64,000 nt of DNA, taken from Lagopus muta (lineage: Eukaryota > Chordata > Aves > Galliformes > Phasianidae). The translations under genes and the position numbers were made by a program. Each line of letters starts with the position of its first letter. Position 1 is the stretch's first letter. The notes under the pieces are model-generated. The model made no database searches. It was given only the letters and a program-made list of their open reading frames with translations, and had not been told where the DNA came from. The stretch lies in the NCBI RefSeq assembly GCF_023343835.1, contig NC_064435.1:87328788-87392787 (forward strand), read 5' to 3'. Below, in pieces: positions 36,620-46,375 of this stretch.

Positions 36620-39490
36620 TTTCACATCTTCAAAAATGACGTTTGGAAAAATTGCTTTTCCAGGGCTGGAAGAAGAGTCACTATTTCAAGAGGTTGGTCT
36701 ACAATAAGTAAATGACTTTGCATCCAGTTGTGAAACTTCTACTCGCTGGAGCAGTCCCCATACCGGCATCCTTAGGCAAATAAGCTCATTTACTTCAAGA
36801 CACACTTCCTATATAAGCAAGGATTTGTGCTGCTTTTCAAGTCAATTTCCTCATTGAGTTAAATTAAGAGATTTGCTTGAAAAACATACATCAGTGCATT
36901 AAAGTGTTGAAAGAGCATGTTAGTAGAGTAAAAATTACCAAAATAAATGTCATTAACACTTCAAGGTAAGTATGTGGAAACATGCTGGTATTGAAGACAA
37001 CTTGAAATAGTTACTTAGCATAAGCTGTGTGATTACTGAATACATTCTCATGTATGCACGTCATTTAACTCAAAGAAAACAAAGTCCAAACTGTAAAAAT
37101 TTGCATGTTGAAGCATTTTTAACAGCAATTTTGAACGTGTCTTGACTTCCACGTAGTTCGCCCCCTGCACAAGAAGGAAAAAAAAAAAAAGAACATGAAG
37201 AATTGCTATACGATTACTCTAGGATGGAAAATAACATTAATTCCCATTTCTTATAAGGGAAAATTAGTAAGTCACAGAATATACTTACCGGTGAAGAATT
37301 GCAGTTCATGGATCATTGTCCGATACACTCCTTACATCCATCTTTCTTTTTATCTGCATCTCCAGCCATTTGCACTCTGTAATGTGTATCTTGATTTTAA
37401 TTCACTGTGCTGTGCAGTAGTTTTCATTACACAGTCTCGTTGTCCTAGGTAATACATGAAGTCATTTTAGTATGAAACACTGCTGGAATTAAAACCCAGG
37501 AGTGTGACCCTGACTACCTGAAGGAGACAATGCCCCTCTCACTTCTTTTATTGCTCTCTAAACGTGGCATCCCACCGGAGCTGTATTCTGCCAACAAAAG
37601 GTGAGGGCTTTTGTTTCCTTAAGTAACTTTCTCACAAGCAATGTAGGCTATAAAGAATGATCACAAAAAAAAAAAACATTCTACCAGGAATTAATATAAA
37701 CTTTTTTTTTCCTTTTGGCACAGTGCTTTTTCAAACACACACAAATGCATACGCAGAGCGAGACTGGCGACCTTAGAAATAATCTCCTACTATTTTACAG
37801 TTTCTTCTGCCGGATGAAAGAGAAGAACGAGGAAGAGCTTTTTATTTCTGTTACTAAGCGCTCGGTTGATCCTCATGTGATAGGGCAACAGGAACTCCAC
37901 AGCAGGTAAATGAATAGATAATAAGGTTACACAGCGTTCTGCTCATCTTGGAAGGGCACGAGGTGGCCCATCAACAACTGAAGTATGGGGGTTTGAAGGC
38001 ACCTTGAAAAGCCTTCCCCCACCAGCACCAGACCTGCATTTCTGGTTCTTTCTGCCTCCTCAATGATGACGCTGGTGTGACTTGAACCTGGTTGGCAAGC
38101 AGCACGTTCTATAGAGCTTTAAATATTGGTCAGGCTGTCACAACAGCGACATGCAGAATTGTAAATTAATATTTGGCAAGCAGGTGATATCTGAAAGTGA
38201 TGCTGACCCACAGAAGTACTCTGACAACCAAACAACCGCTCCTGAGAAACATCAGGGCATTTACATCACAGCAGAGAAGGCAGAGGCGCTTCCACCTGCC
38301 TTGGATGTCCCTCTGCTGTGGGAAAGGCTGTCTTCACAGCTGGGGAAAGAGAAAATATTTTGCCTTTTAATTCCACAACAAAACCAAACCAAAAATGAAC
38401 CCTGAAGATTTTGAAGAATCCCTTGGAACACTGGACGAGATCAAGTAACAAAAGTGTCACTAATAGCTATCAAAATGTAAAATGTTGCATTGGGGTAGAC
38501 GACTGCTATTGTTTCTGCTGGCTTTTTTTGCGGCTTGAACTTGGACTGCTTTTGCTGATGAAGCTGTTCATGTCTCCTGCAAATAAATACTGGTATCATT
38601 GGTGTAATGATAACATATGCAGATGAGCATGTACATATCCAGATACTTATTTCATTTAGGTCGATCTGCTCATTGCCCCTGTAGGCTGTATTATTTGTGT
38701 GATTGTAGGGCCCTTAATAATGCAAACTCATAACAAACAAGAATAATATGAGGCCACATCATACCATCAGTTTTCAGGCAGGTTAGCTGAGGATTTCTGT
38801 CTATAAACAAAGGGCATGGCACTGCACATAAATCCGATCTAAATCTACACTAAATAAAATTAAAGTTAAGACTCCAAATTCAATCTGTTACTATGTAACT
38901 CAGTTTAATGTAGTGTTCTTCAGGAAGCTGCTCCAAACACTCCTAAATTATTTTCCCCTTCCCCAGAATAAGCATCTTGATTGCTTATATTTGGCCCACG
39001 CTACAGAAAGCTGTCAACGCGAGTTATCTTTCTTGCCATGAGCCTGCTTCGGTCAACGCAGAGACCTGACATTACCCAACAAACCCAGTGCTTTTGGTCA
39101 CCCGAACAAAGCAACCTTCTTAAATGACATTACCCTTCAGCTGCCATACAACCACCAGCAAAATGCCAGGGCTTCTGTCAGTGACACGCTGGGGCTGTCT
39201 GCTACCAAAGCCTCTTCAAGGCAGGAGATGGCTTTGCACTGATTTCTACAGCGTAGCCGTGCTGGAGGCTGCACAGCAAGAAGAGCTCTTTTCAAGCTAA
39301 CCCTCTTTACAGTCTTTTTCAGTTTTCTATTAATTTCTTTAAGCATCGACTTCTACATTTGCTTTAAAAAAGAGCTTATATAAGCATAAGGTTGTGGGGG
39401 TTTTTTTGTTATTTTCTTTTTTTTGTTTGTTTGTTAATCTGTTCTTCGATCTCTCTGAAATTTTTGCCACATCTGTTGTTGTTTGTTTGC

Positions 39491-39505
39491 TTTTTTTTTT
39501 TTTTT
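39491..39505 (+). repeat. T15 run within a T-rich patch
   Basis: The stretch 39,400-39,510 is T-rich with GTTT units and ends in a T15 run. Confidence 0.85.
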
Positions 39506-40192
39506 ATTTTAAGTGTAGCCTTTTGTAGTGACTCTGAATGAAAGCACAAAGGGTTAGGTAGAAGTATGCTTCTGTCATGAGAAGAATGCTCTAAACTAGA
39601 CAGCGGACATGAAGAAGAAAAAAAACCATCTCTTTTGTCTGTGAAGAGCTGTCGTGGGCTATCAGCAAACATTTTCCCCTGTATTTTACAATAAACTTCA
39701 TGCACATTGGGCAGTTGGGAGGCAGCTGCAAAGAACAGAGGTAAGGTTATTGAGAATCTCTTAGTTTTTCTCATGAAACAGAAAAGTCTCCCATGGCCAC
39801 AACCAGTTCGTGAGTTGTATTTAGATTTTGGATTGGAGAAAACGGAGAGACCAGTACTGAAGATGGCTCATGTTATGTGGACAAAAAGGTTTGCATTAAG
39901 AAGAGTTTTACAGAGTTCTGACAGTGAATCATCCCTGGCAAGGAGCAGTAGCAAAAGACTTTGGTCGGCTGGGAGACTATAGGATGCAGTGACTTGTCCA
40001 TGCTCCCTCCACCCCTGATGCTCTGGATCCCTGATGTGTTCTGAGGAGGCTGCGGAGAAGTCCACAGTCTCACTTCCAGCATGCTCACATCCAAGGGGAT
40101 ACAGGCACGTAGAAAAAACATCCCAGCAAAAGATTCACATATTCTTTGCTCTCCCTCCTTCCCTCCCCCAAGCTAATTTTTCATTTCATATC

Positions 40193-40207
40193 ACTGCCCC
40201 CTGTTGC
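40193..40207 (-). promoter_or_regulatory. CTCF-like site upstream of ID4
   Basis: The + strand reads ACTGCCCCCTGTTGC. Its reverse complement GCAACAGGGGGCAGT matches 13 of 15 positions of the CTCF core CCASYAGRKGGCRSY as I remember it, including the invariant AGGGGGC. It lies about 3.5 kb upstream of the ID4 promoter. Confidence 0.4.
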
Positions 40208-43029
40208 CAAGAGGAGTTTATCTATGGCGTTTGGTAAGGGAGCACTAAACACATTATAGTGCTATTTTAAATGACATCACAACTAACTAGATATTTTAAT
40301 TGAAGGTAAATAACCAACATTATTGCCATTTGAATGATAGCAATAGTGGAGAGTAATGGCACCGCTGAGGAATCAATTGCTGCTTCCCTCATAAACCATA
40401 AACCATTCAGAGATTTATAATGCTTTTTTAATGATCAGCCCTTCTAGGTGTTGAGCAGCTCCTCTGAGTCTTCTGGCTGCCTGCTGAAGTCAATGGGGAC
40501 AGGGGTGTCTGAACATCATGTATTTTGGTGCCACCTGGATGAAACGTGTCACACCAGTTATCAGCTGTAGTTATCAGCAAAGGAAAGAATGGGATTTTAC
40601 CACGCTGCTCTGAAACAGCATGCCCCAAAGCCCACAACAGGGACACTTGACTCAACCATTGTTTCATAGCTTGTGTAAGATTAAAAATACATAGTGCATT
40701 TGTGTGCATTTCATGCCCTCTTAAGGTAGGTATAGCAAGTAACCTTGTAGAGGAAGCCATGTCTTCTGCATCCCTAAACGTGTTGCCTTGGAGTTTCAAC
40801 TGTCCAAGACTGTGTTACCTAAAGTGGTGCCTCTGGTTGGTTCGGTGGCATCATATCATGAACAAAAACTAGTGGGTCTAGAGGCACTGTCCACCTTGCT
40901 CTCCCTTCCCTGACTATTGGGTCCTAAAGTAATGTGATTCAGGGACAGTGTCAATGGCTCAGGTTTATTTTTGCAGTTAGAGTGAATCACATATTCATAC
41001 ACTCAAACCCGTGCTGACAAATTCAACCTACATTACTCAAGAGAGGATTCTCATCAAGTTAAGTGGGATTATCCCCATGATGAAGGGAATATAAGGCTGG
41101 TAATTATGTTTTCATTTTTAGCTTGGTTTACTTTAGTTTCGTATGATAAACAACCTTCTTAAGCTCCCGAGAGCCTCTATGATGTGATTGGGACCCATCA
41201 AGCCTTGGCTAAACTGGTCTGCACAAGCACAATCAAGCATCTTGTGACAATATTGCAAGAGCTGGCTACAATGGAAATGAATCTCCATCTCTGGATGTGG
41301 GAAGAGAGCAAAGAAAAACACAGCCAAGACAGATGAGCTCCTCCAGCCAGCCAGGAAGGAACCACATGCTTAAAGATGCACAGAATTCATTTTGAAAACC
41401 CAGACTCAGTCTGGTGAAAAAAAACAGGAGCGTTAATCCCTATATATTCATGTCATGAAAAATATTGCTGTTAATAGGACAAAAGCACAAACAGCAGCCA
41501 CTGCCCCTCTCTTTTGTGTTTGTCTTCAGGGATGAAGAGTTTCATCGTACCTGTTCCCATTGCTAGCATACTGGGGTTTCCAATCCATTTTTAGCTCAAT
41601 TTGCTTAGCATCTGGTGCACATCCAATCTAAATGTTGAAAAAGCAGCCGACCCAACCTGCTGCCACTTAAGTCAATGACAAAACTCCCATTGACTTCAAG
41701 GAGAGCAAAAGCAGTCGGGTTGTTAACAGGGAATTGGTGCCTATTGTTCACCAGAGCATGTCGGACTAGCATGTATCAACTCCACCAGTATCAAAGGGAG
41801 TTACTAGAGGAAATCCCCTGAATATTTATGCGATAGTCAGAGGGGAGGGCTGCTTTTCCCTTTCCCACATATCTCTGCTGAGATGCTAGGTGAACAAACA
41901 CAACTCCTGCAATGCCTGCCCACCCTCAGATTTCCCTTCAGAGGGAAGGGAAGGACGATGATGGGAAGAGCTCGCTGGCACGCTGCGATCCTTTGCACCT
42001 TACAAGAAATACTGAGTCATCCACAAGAGCCGGCGTGGAGTCGGTAGGTTCTCTGTAGCCACACTGCAGCATGCATTGCCTGTCCAGGGTGGCTTTGTGA
42101 GAGCTCCAGGGGAACCAGTTACATCCTAGGGCTTCCCAGAGATTTCCAGGGAGATCACTGGACTTCCTAGATGGCATTTTGTGCAAACAGACAGCCTGAT
42201 ATACAGTGTGTCTACTTACACATAGATTTTAATTAAATGGGATCAGCAAGATTTGTGTCTGCATGCTCACTGTAATTTAAAATCTGAAGGTCTTTTAAAC
42301 AGCACGTTGGCTGTCTGTGTTATAAAGACTCAGGGAGAGAAAGTATTACCATAACGTATGGCATTGGGCCTGTATATATTTCCACCTTCTGAGAGTCAGA
42401 GGCTGCAGAGTGGAGTTTCACAGAATAAGAGGAGTGACTGCAGCAGAACCAGGATCACCCGGCCTGTAGCTAGGATGGACGTATGTCTTCTCATCTTATT
42501 GCCACAACGTAGAGCACAACCCAAGTGTCAGCCAAAGATTCACACCACACACCTCGTTTTTGTACCTGGAGGCCATCAAAAGCACTGGTAAGGTGGGATG
42601 GAATAAGCAGATAATTGTGTGAATATTTGTAAGCACAGCCTCAAACATTCTTAAAGGGTGAGAGAATGGATGTGCGCTTTGTTGCGCTCTTCAGATGCTC
42701 TGGTCTCTGCTCATTCACCTTCTGGGTCTGACAGCTTCCCCATTGTGACTAAGCACAGAGGGTACGTGCAACCATTAATCACCATTATGCATTTCTCTCT
42801 TTCCGTGGGGTCTGACCTGCGAGCGTGGGGCAGATCCTGCAGCCACTGCTCCTTCCTGCACCCACCAAGGTCCCAGAGCTGTGCCTGCTGAGGTCCTGGA
42901 GCAGCACAGCCGCTGCAGAGCTGGGCACTGTGCCCTTTGCAGTACGGTCCGGCTACCGCTGCTAATCCCAGGAAGGTATTAACAGAAAGTTTGCGCACAG
43001 CATTATTAAATTAAAAGGTTGCAAGCTGC

Positions 43030-43269
43030 CACCAGACGACTTGAGAGGGGCTCTGGAGTATACGTCTGTTAATTTTAATGCTCTGTCTCAAAGTACAGAA
43101 CTCTGGACATTTCCAGCATCATATTTAAAACATGGTACATCCACTAATACGTGATCGCGTGCATTAATGGACCAAATTAAGTTACAGGTATGAATTTTAC
43201 ATAAAACGGATTAATATTATATGTCATGGAGGAATTTTAAATACCCCATCTCCATGCATTTTTAATCGT
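43030..43269. promoter_or_regulatory. AT-rich block just upstream of the ID4 CpG island
   Basis: The base composition changes abruptly at about 43,270 from AT-rich to CpG-dense. The AT-rich side carries several TAAT cores (for example TTAATTTTAATG near 43,070 and GCATTAATGG near 43,160) and may be a proximal regulatory element. Confidence 0.25.
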
Positions 43270-43611
43270 TATGCGCTCTAATTTAACGTTCCCAGGCACC
43301 GCTCCGCCCGAGCCCCCAACCCCTCCTCCCCTTCCTCGAGTTTCGCTCGGGATTTTCCCGAGTCCCCTCCAATACACGCGGAGGGTAACGCGGATCGGGG
43401 AAAACCGCGCTTCGCCGCGGCGGGAGGTACTTCTCCCTCCCCGGGCGTCGGGTCACACGGCGGTGGGCCGTGGGGGTTTGCGCTGGGAGCCGCCGGTGCC
43501 CGGTCCCGCCCGCATTCCCGCAGTCCTCCCTCCCGGGCCGCCTCCTCCTCCGCCTCCAGCCCCGGGGGGAGCGCCGCCCGCCCCCTCCAGCGGCGTCGCC
43601 GCCCCGCCGCC

Positions 43612-43616
43612 ATTGG
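43612..43616 (-). promoter_or_regulatory. ID4: Inverted CCAAT box (distal)
   Basis: ATTGG in the context CCATTGGTCAG is a good NF-Y site in reverse orientation, about 130 bases upstream of the inferred start. Confidence 0.5.
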
Positions 43617-43653
43617 TCAGCGCCGCGCTCCGAGGGGGGAACGGGGCGCCCCG

Positions 43654-43658
43654 ATTGG
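43654..43658 (-). promoter_or_regulatory. ID4: Inverted CCAAT box (proximal)
   Basis: ATTGG in the context CGATTGGCCG lies 42 bases downstream of the first box. Paired NF-Y boxes at such spacing and about 60-100 bases from the start are typical of active promoters. Confidence 0.5.
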
Positions 43659-43717
43659 CCGCGCCGCCGTGCCGCGGCGCCCCCCCGCGCAGCGCCGCGC
43701 CCCGCCCGCGCCCGCCT

Positions 43718-43725
43718 CTATTTAG
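43718..43725 (+). promoter_or_regulatory. ID4: TATA-like element of the ID4 promoter
   Basis: CTATTTAG is the only AT-rich word in the GC-rich proximal promoter and is placed so that transcription would start at about 43,745-43,755. It differs from the TATAAA consensus, so function is inferred from position. Confidence 0.45.
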
Positions 43726-43747
43726 CGGGCGGCGCGGGCGGCAGCGA

Positions 43748-43975
43748 CAGCAGAGCGGCCGCGGCGGTGGCTGAGCGGTCGGGCGGGACGAGCTTTGCGG
43801 CAGCGCCGTCTTCGCCGCATCCCGGTGGGGAGGACCCGTCTGCGAGCAGCGAGAGGCCGCGCGGCCGTGCCCGTGCCCCGCTCGCGTTGCGTGGCGGCGG
43901 GCGGGCGGCGCGTGCCCGAGGTCGCGGGAGGAGGTGGCGGGGGAGGTCCCGGTCTCTCTCCGTGCCCGCGGCACC
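43748..43975 (+). other. ID4: ID4 5' UTR (start inferred)
   Basis: The inferred leader is about 230 bases and GC-rich. I find no ATG between the inferred start and 43,976, so no upstream AUG competes with the main start. A GTG-initiated frame in the same phase from 43,934 would add 14 residues but has no support. Confidence 0.55.
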
Positions 43976-44804
43976 ATGAAAGCCGTGAGCCCCGTCCGGC
44001 ACCCCGGGCGCAAGGCGCAGCCCGCCGGGGCGGGCGGCGGTGGCGGGCATCCGGCGCTGCGGTGCCTGGCCGAGCACAGCGGCTGCAAAGGGGGCGAGGA
44101 GCCGGCGGCCCTGTGCCTGCAGTGCGATATGAATGACTGTTACAGCCGGCTGAGGAGGCTGGTGCCCACCATCCCGCCCAACAAGCGGGTCAGCAAAGTG
44201 GAGATCCTGCAGCACGTCATCGACTACATCCTCGACCTGCAGCTGGCTCTGGAGACGCACCCGGCGCTGCTCCGGCAGCCGCCGCCCGCCCTGCACCCGG
44301 GCGGTTGTCCCGCGGGCACCCCGCGCACCCCGCTGACGGCCCTCAACACCGACCCGGTAAGAGGTGCGTGCCCGTCACGGGGGCGCGAGAAGGGAGCGGG
44401 GAGGCACCGCTGCACGGCCCAGGGGGCAGCGCAGCCCGGAGGGACCGGGGCGGGCGCGCTGTCTTCCGGCGGAGCCCCGCATCCATCCCTGCGTTGTAAC
44501 TGTAGCCCCTCGGGGGAGCGGCCGCTATCCGCGTGTTCGCACGTACGGGAACGCCGCGCGGCCCCTGCGCTCCCCGAGCACTGAGCGTTTGAGGCGGGCG
44601 GCGTGGGGAGCAGCCCGGCTTCGTGGGACCGGCTTCCCCCTCGGTGCGCACCTCCGGCAGCGCCATGCTTTGAGGGAGGGGGCGAGGGGGGGGGGAAGAG
44701 GGGGAGAGAACGCGAGGTCCGTCGATGCCGCCGTGACGCGCCGTCTCGTTGCTGCGCAGGCTGGCTCTGTTAACAAGCCGGGGGACAGCATCCTCTGCCG
44801 CTGA
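43976..44804 (+). CDS. ID4: ID4, inhibitor of DNA binding 4 (HLH protein), two coding exons
   Basis: Coding segments are 43976-44356 (codons 1-127) and 44760-44804 (codons 128-141 plus TGA). The join follows donor CCG then GTAAGA and acceptor GCGCAG then GCT. The protein is 141 residues. It starts MKAVSPVR and ends GDSILCR, both ID4 hallmarks. The helix-loop-helix lies at about 52-91: helix 1 [13 protein letters not shown], loop IPPNKRVS, helix 2 [19 protein letters not shown]. No basic region precedes it. ID proteins therefore bind E-proteins (TCF3, TCF4, TCF12) and keep them off E-boxes, acting in nucleus and cytoplasm. ID4 works in neural, glial, mammary and germ-cell development. A proline-rich tail ([10 protein letters not shown]) and [10 protein letters not shown] follow. 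The start is the first ATG in the leader, with A at -3. Human ID4, as I recall, is 161 residues with a poly-alanine run. Here that segment is replaced by a short glycine-rich run (residues 18-24). Confidence 0.97.
44357..44759 (+). other. ID4: ID4 intron 1
   Basis: The intron is 403 bases, GT-AG, phase 0 (donor GTAAGA, acceptor TTGCTGCGCAG). Its position, between the TDP and AG codons, matches the conserved intron of ID genes. If retained, the frame stays open to a stop at 44,582-44,584 and would give a 202-residue variant with a different C-terminus. Confidence 0.9.
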
Positions 44805-44818
44805 GCGCCGCTGCCCAG
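44805..44818 (+). other. ID4: ID4 3' UTR, part in exon 2
   Basis: Fourteen bases separate the stop codon from the exon 2 end at CCCAG, followed by GTGAGT. The last junction is thus too close to the stop to trigger nonsense-mediated decay. Confidence 0.85.
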
Positions 44819-45117
44819 GTGAGTGCGGGCGTCGGGGGCGGCGGGGCCGGGGAGCGCGGCGCTGGGTAGGGGTTGAGCGCGGCCGGGAGCCCGGCGGCAG
44901 GCTGGGGGGTTTGTTTCCCATTTACGGGGCGGGCTTTCATTCTTCTAACGCTGAGCTTTTATCACAGCCCCAGCCCGCGGGCCGCGGCTGTGTGTGTGCG
45001 TGTGAGTGCGTGCGTGTGTGTGTATGTGTGACCCGGGGCATCGTGGAGTGCCGCTGGCGCCAGCCCGTCTGGAGCGGATCGGCTCACCCCCTTGTGTGCC
45101 TTCCTTCCTTCCCACAG
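44819..45117 (+). other. ID4: ID4 intron 2 (in the 3' UTR)
   Basis: The intron is 299 bases, with donor GTGAGT and acceptor TTCCTTCCTTCCCACAG preceded by a pyrimidine tract. A second intron just after the stop codon is the known three-exon layout of ID4. A TG-rich tract lies inside. Confidence 0.85.
44989..45030 (+). repeat. Imperfect (TG)n tract in ID4 intron 2
   Basis: TG repeats interrupted by GCG, GAG and TAT units, likely length-polymorphic. Confidence 0.85.
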
Positions 45118-45760
45118 GTGCACGGCGGGGGGCGGGCGGGGCGATGCCCGTTCTGAGCCGCTCCCAGGCTCCGGCCGGCCCCCGTCTTCCCGTGCGCGAC
45201 TCCCCGGCCCCGCTGCTCTTCTCTCCCCGCGGTGTTGGCGGTGGGGTCGGACCGAACAGGAGGAGCGGCGGCTCTGCCCCGGGACCGAGTGCGACGGAGG
45301 GACGAGCACGGCTCCACCGCGCAGCGCTGCCGACCTCCGGAGCGCGTATAGATAGACCTCGTCTATTGTTTAAAATAGATGGCTTATGGGGCCCGGGAAC
45401 TTTCTTCTCCCTGCAGGAATGTTGCATACTGTACAGAGAAACGAGTGACATTTCATACTGTGTACATAGAGAGATGTTCTATAAGTGTGAGAAAAGTATA
45501 TGCTTTAATAGACTACTGTAATTATAAAATATTTTTAATTAAATATTTTTTTGTAAATATGATAAAAAGTGTGTATGTTTTTTTTAAATCTGTGGGAATC
45601 TCTCTTTAGAAGACGGCGGCTCAGTGTGGAGCTCCGGTATGGAAATATCCCGTATGCGTAGGGCTTCTTTGTCCCCATGTCCCTTAGCCTCGGCTGTAGC
45701 GGTGGTCCTGCATGATTGCATGCCATGTCTGATTGCAAATAAACTTGTTCCGACTCATAC
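45118..45760 (+). other. ID4: ID4 exon 3, 3' UTR to the proximal poly(A) site
   Basis: The exon starts GTGCACGG after the intron 2 acceptor. It passes from CpG-rich sequence into an AU-rich part at about 45,500-45,570 with ATATTTTTAATTAAATATTT and GTAAATATG, typical of unstable ID mRNAs. The AATAAA at 45738-45743 is followed by a GT-rich stretch (GAAGTGTTTTCC), so cleavage near 45,755-45,765 is likely. The end is inferred. Confidence 0.75.
45738..45743 (+). terminator. ID4: Proximal ID4 poly(A) signal
   Basis: This is a canonical AATAAA in the context GCAAATAAACTTG, with a U/GU-rich downstream element about 25-30 bases later. Confidence 0.8.
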
Positions 45761-46375
45761 AGAAGTGTTTTCCTCGACCTAGACTTGAAATGTTTGTAAA
45801 TGTATTATACATGGAGCCTCCGCTTGTGTCACTTAGCACAGGGGGGTTTTGGTGCGTTCTATACGCATAGGAGTAGGATGTAGTGTTTTTTTACTGCGAA
45901 TGGACATTCTATCTACTTTTTGCATTATGGGGCAGTGCTTTAGCTCTTTAATCGGCTTTTTTAAAAGACCTGCTGTTGCATCAGATCAAGAAATTTGCTC
46001 TGGAACTATAGTACCAAAAGGGTTTTTTGGGAACCTGCATTCCTATGCTCTTACTAACTGCTTGAAAAGCGAATACAGTTCCCTGCTCGCAACCAAAGGG
46101 CAACCCACAAACAAAACCAGTCACTGTTTTCTTCATCCAAAGAGTATTAGTGGGGGACTGTGGGAAGGCGTATGGGCAACACCGTTACCATCAGCGGTGT
46201 GGACTCATCTGCAATGAGCTTAAGTAGACCAAAAAAATCAGAACTGTGTCAAGATTATTTTTCTAGCACCAAGTAACTTTCGTTTCACTGCGGCTATGTT
46301 ACAGCTAAAATCCTGTTTAATCTCTGTGATGTGTAATTACTACATGTGAACATTAAACTAGATTTACCTGTCTTT
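45761..46375 (+). other. ID4: Possible extended ID4 3' UTR
   Basis: The DNA between the AATAAA at 45,738 and an ATTAAA at 46,352 contains T-rich and AT-rich words but no recognised repeat and no supported frame (a 122-residue frame at 45,849 has no domain). A longer ID4 transcript could end here. Long 3' UTRs are usual in this gene family in mammals, but use of this part is inference. Confidence 0.4.
46352..46357 (+). terminator. ID4: Possible distal ID4 poly(A) signal
   Basis: This is ATTAAA, the commonest variant signal, in the context GAACATTAAACTAG. It is followed by U-rich CCTGTCTTTACCTGTG about 20 bases later. Confidence 0.4.

Larger units (their letters stand above)
35061..43269. other. 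Non-coding interval between the two CpG islands
   Basis: About 8.2 kb with no recognised exon. It contains a purine tract, a T/A palindrome, two octamer motifs, T-rich runs near 39,400-39,510 and one good CTCF-like site, listed separately. If the 34.4-kb island drives a + strand transcript, its downstream exons should be sought here. Confidence 0.5.
43270..45350. promoter_or_regulatory. ID4: CpG island covering the ID4 promoter and body
   Basis: Very high G+C and CpG density runs from the proximal promoter through exon 1, intron 1, exon 2, intron 2 and the start of exon 3, then stops abruptly where the AU-rich 3' UTR begins. ID4 is known in mammals as a target of promoter methylation. This island would be the equivalent target. 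Several long open frames on both strands (up to 211 residues) are side effects of this composition. Confidence 0.9.

Noticed and set aside
43934..43975. 14-residue in-frame N-terminal extension of ID4
   Set aside because: It would begin at GTG. The first ATG, at 43,976, matches the conserved MKAVSPVR start of ID4.
43271..43979. Plus-strand frames of 167 and 169 residues overlapping the ID4 promoter and leader
   Set aside because: Low-complexity GC-driven sequence crosses the promoter. The frames differ from the ID4 frame and lack any domain.
43453..44296. Long minus-strand frames (211 and 192 residues) antisense to ID4 exon 1
   Set aside because: They lie wholly in the CpG island, where stop codons are rare on every strand. 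Composition is Pro/Ala/Gly/Arg-rich with no domain, and several frames are open at once.
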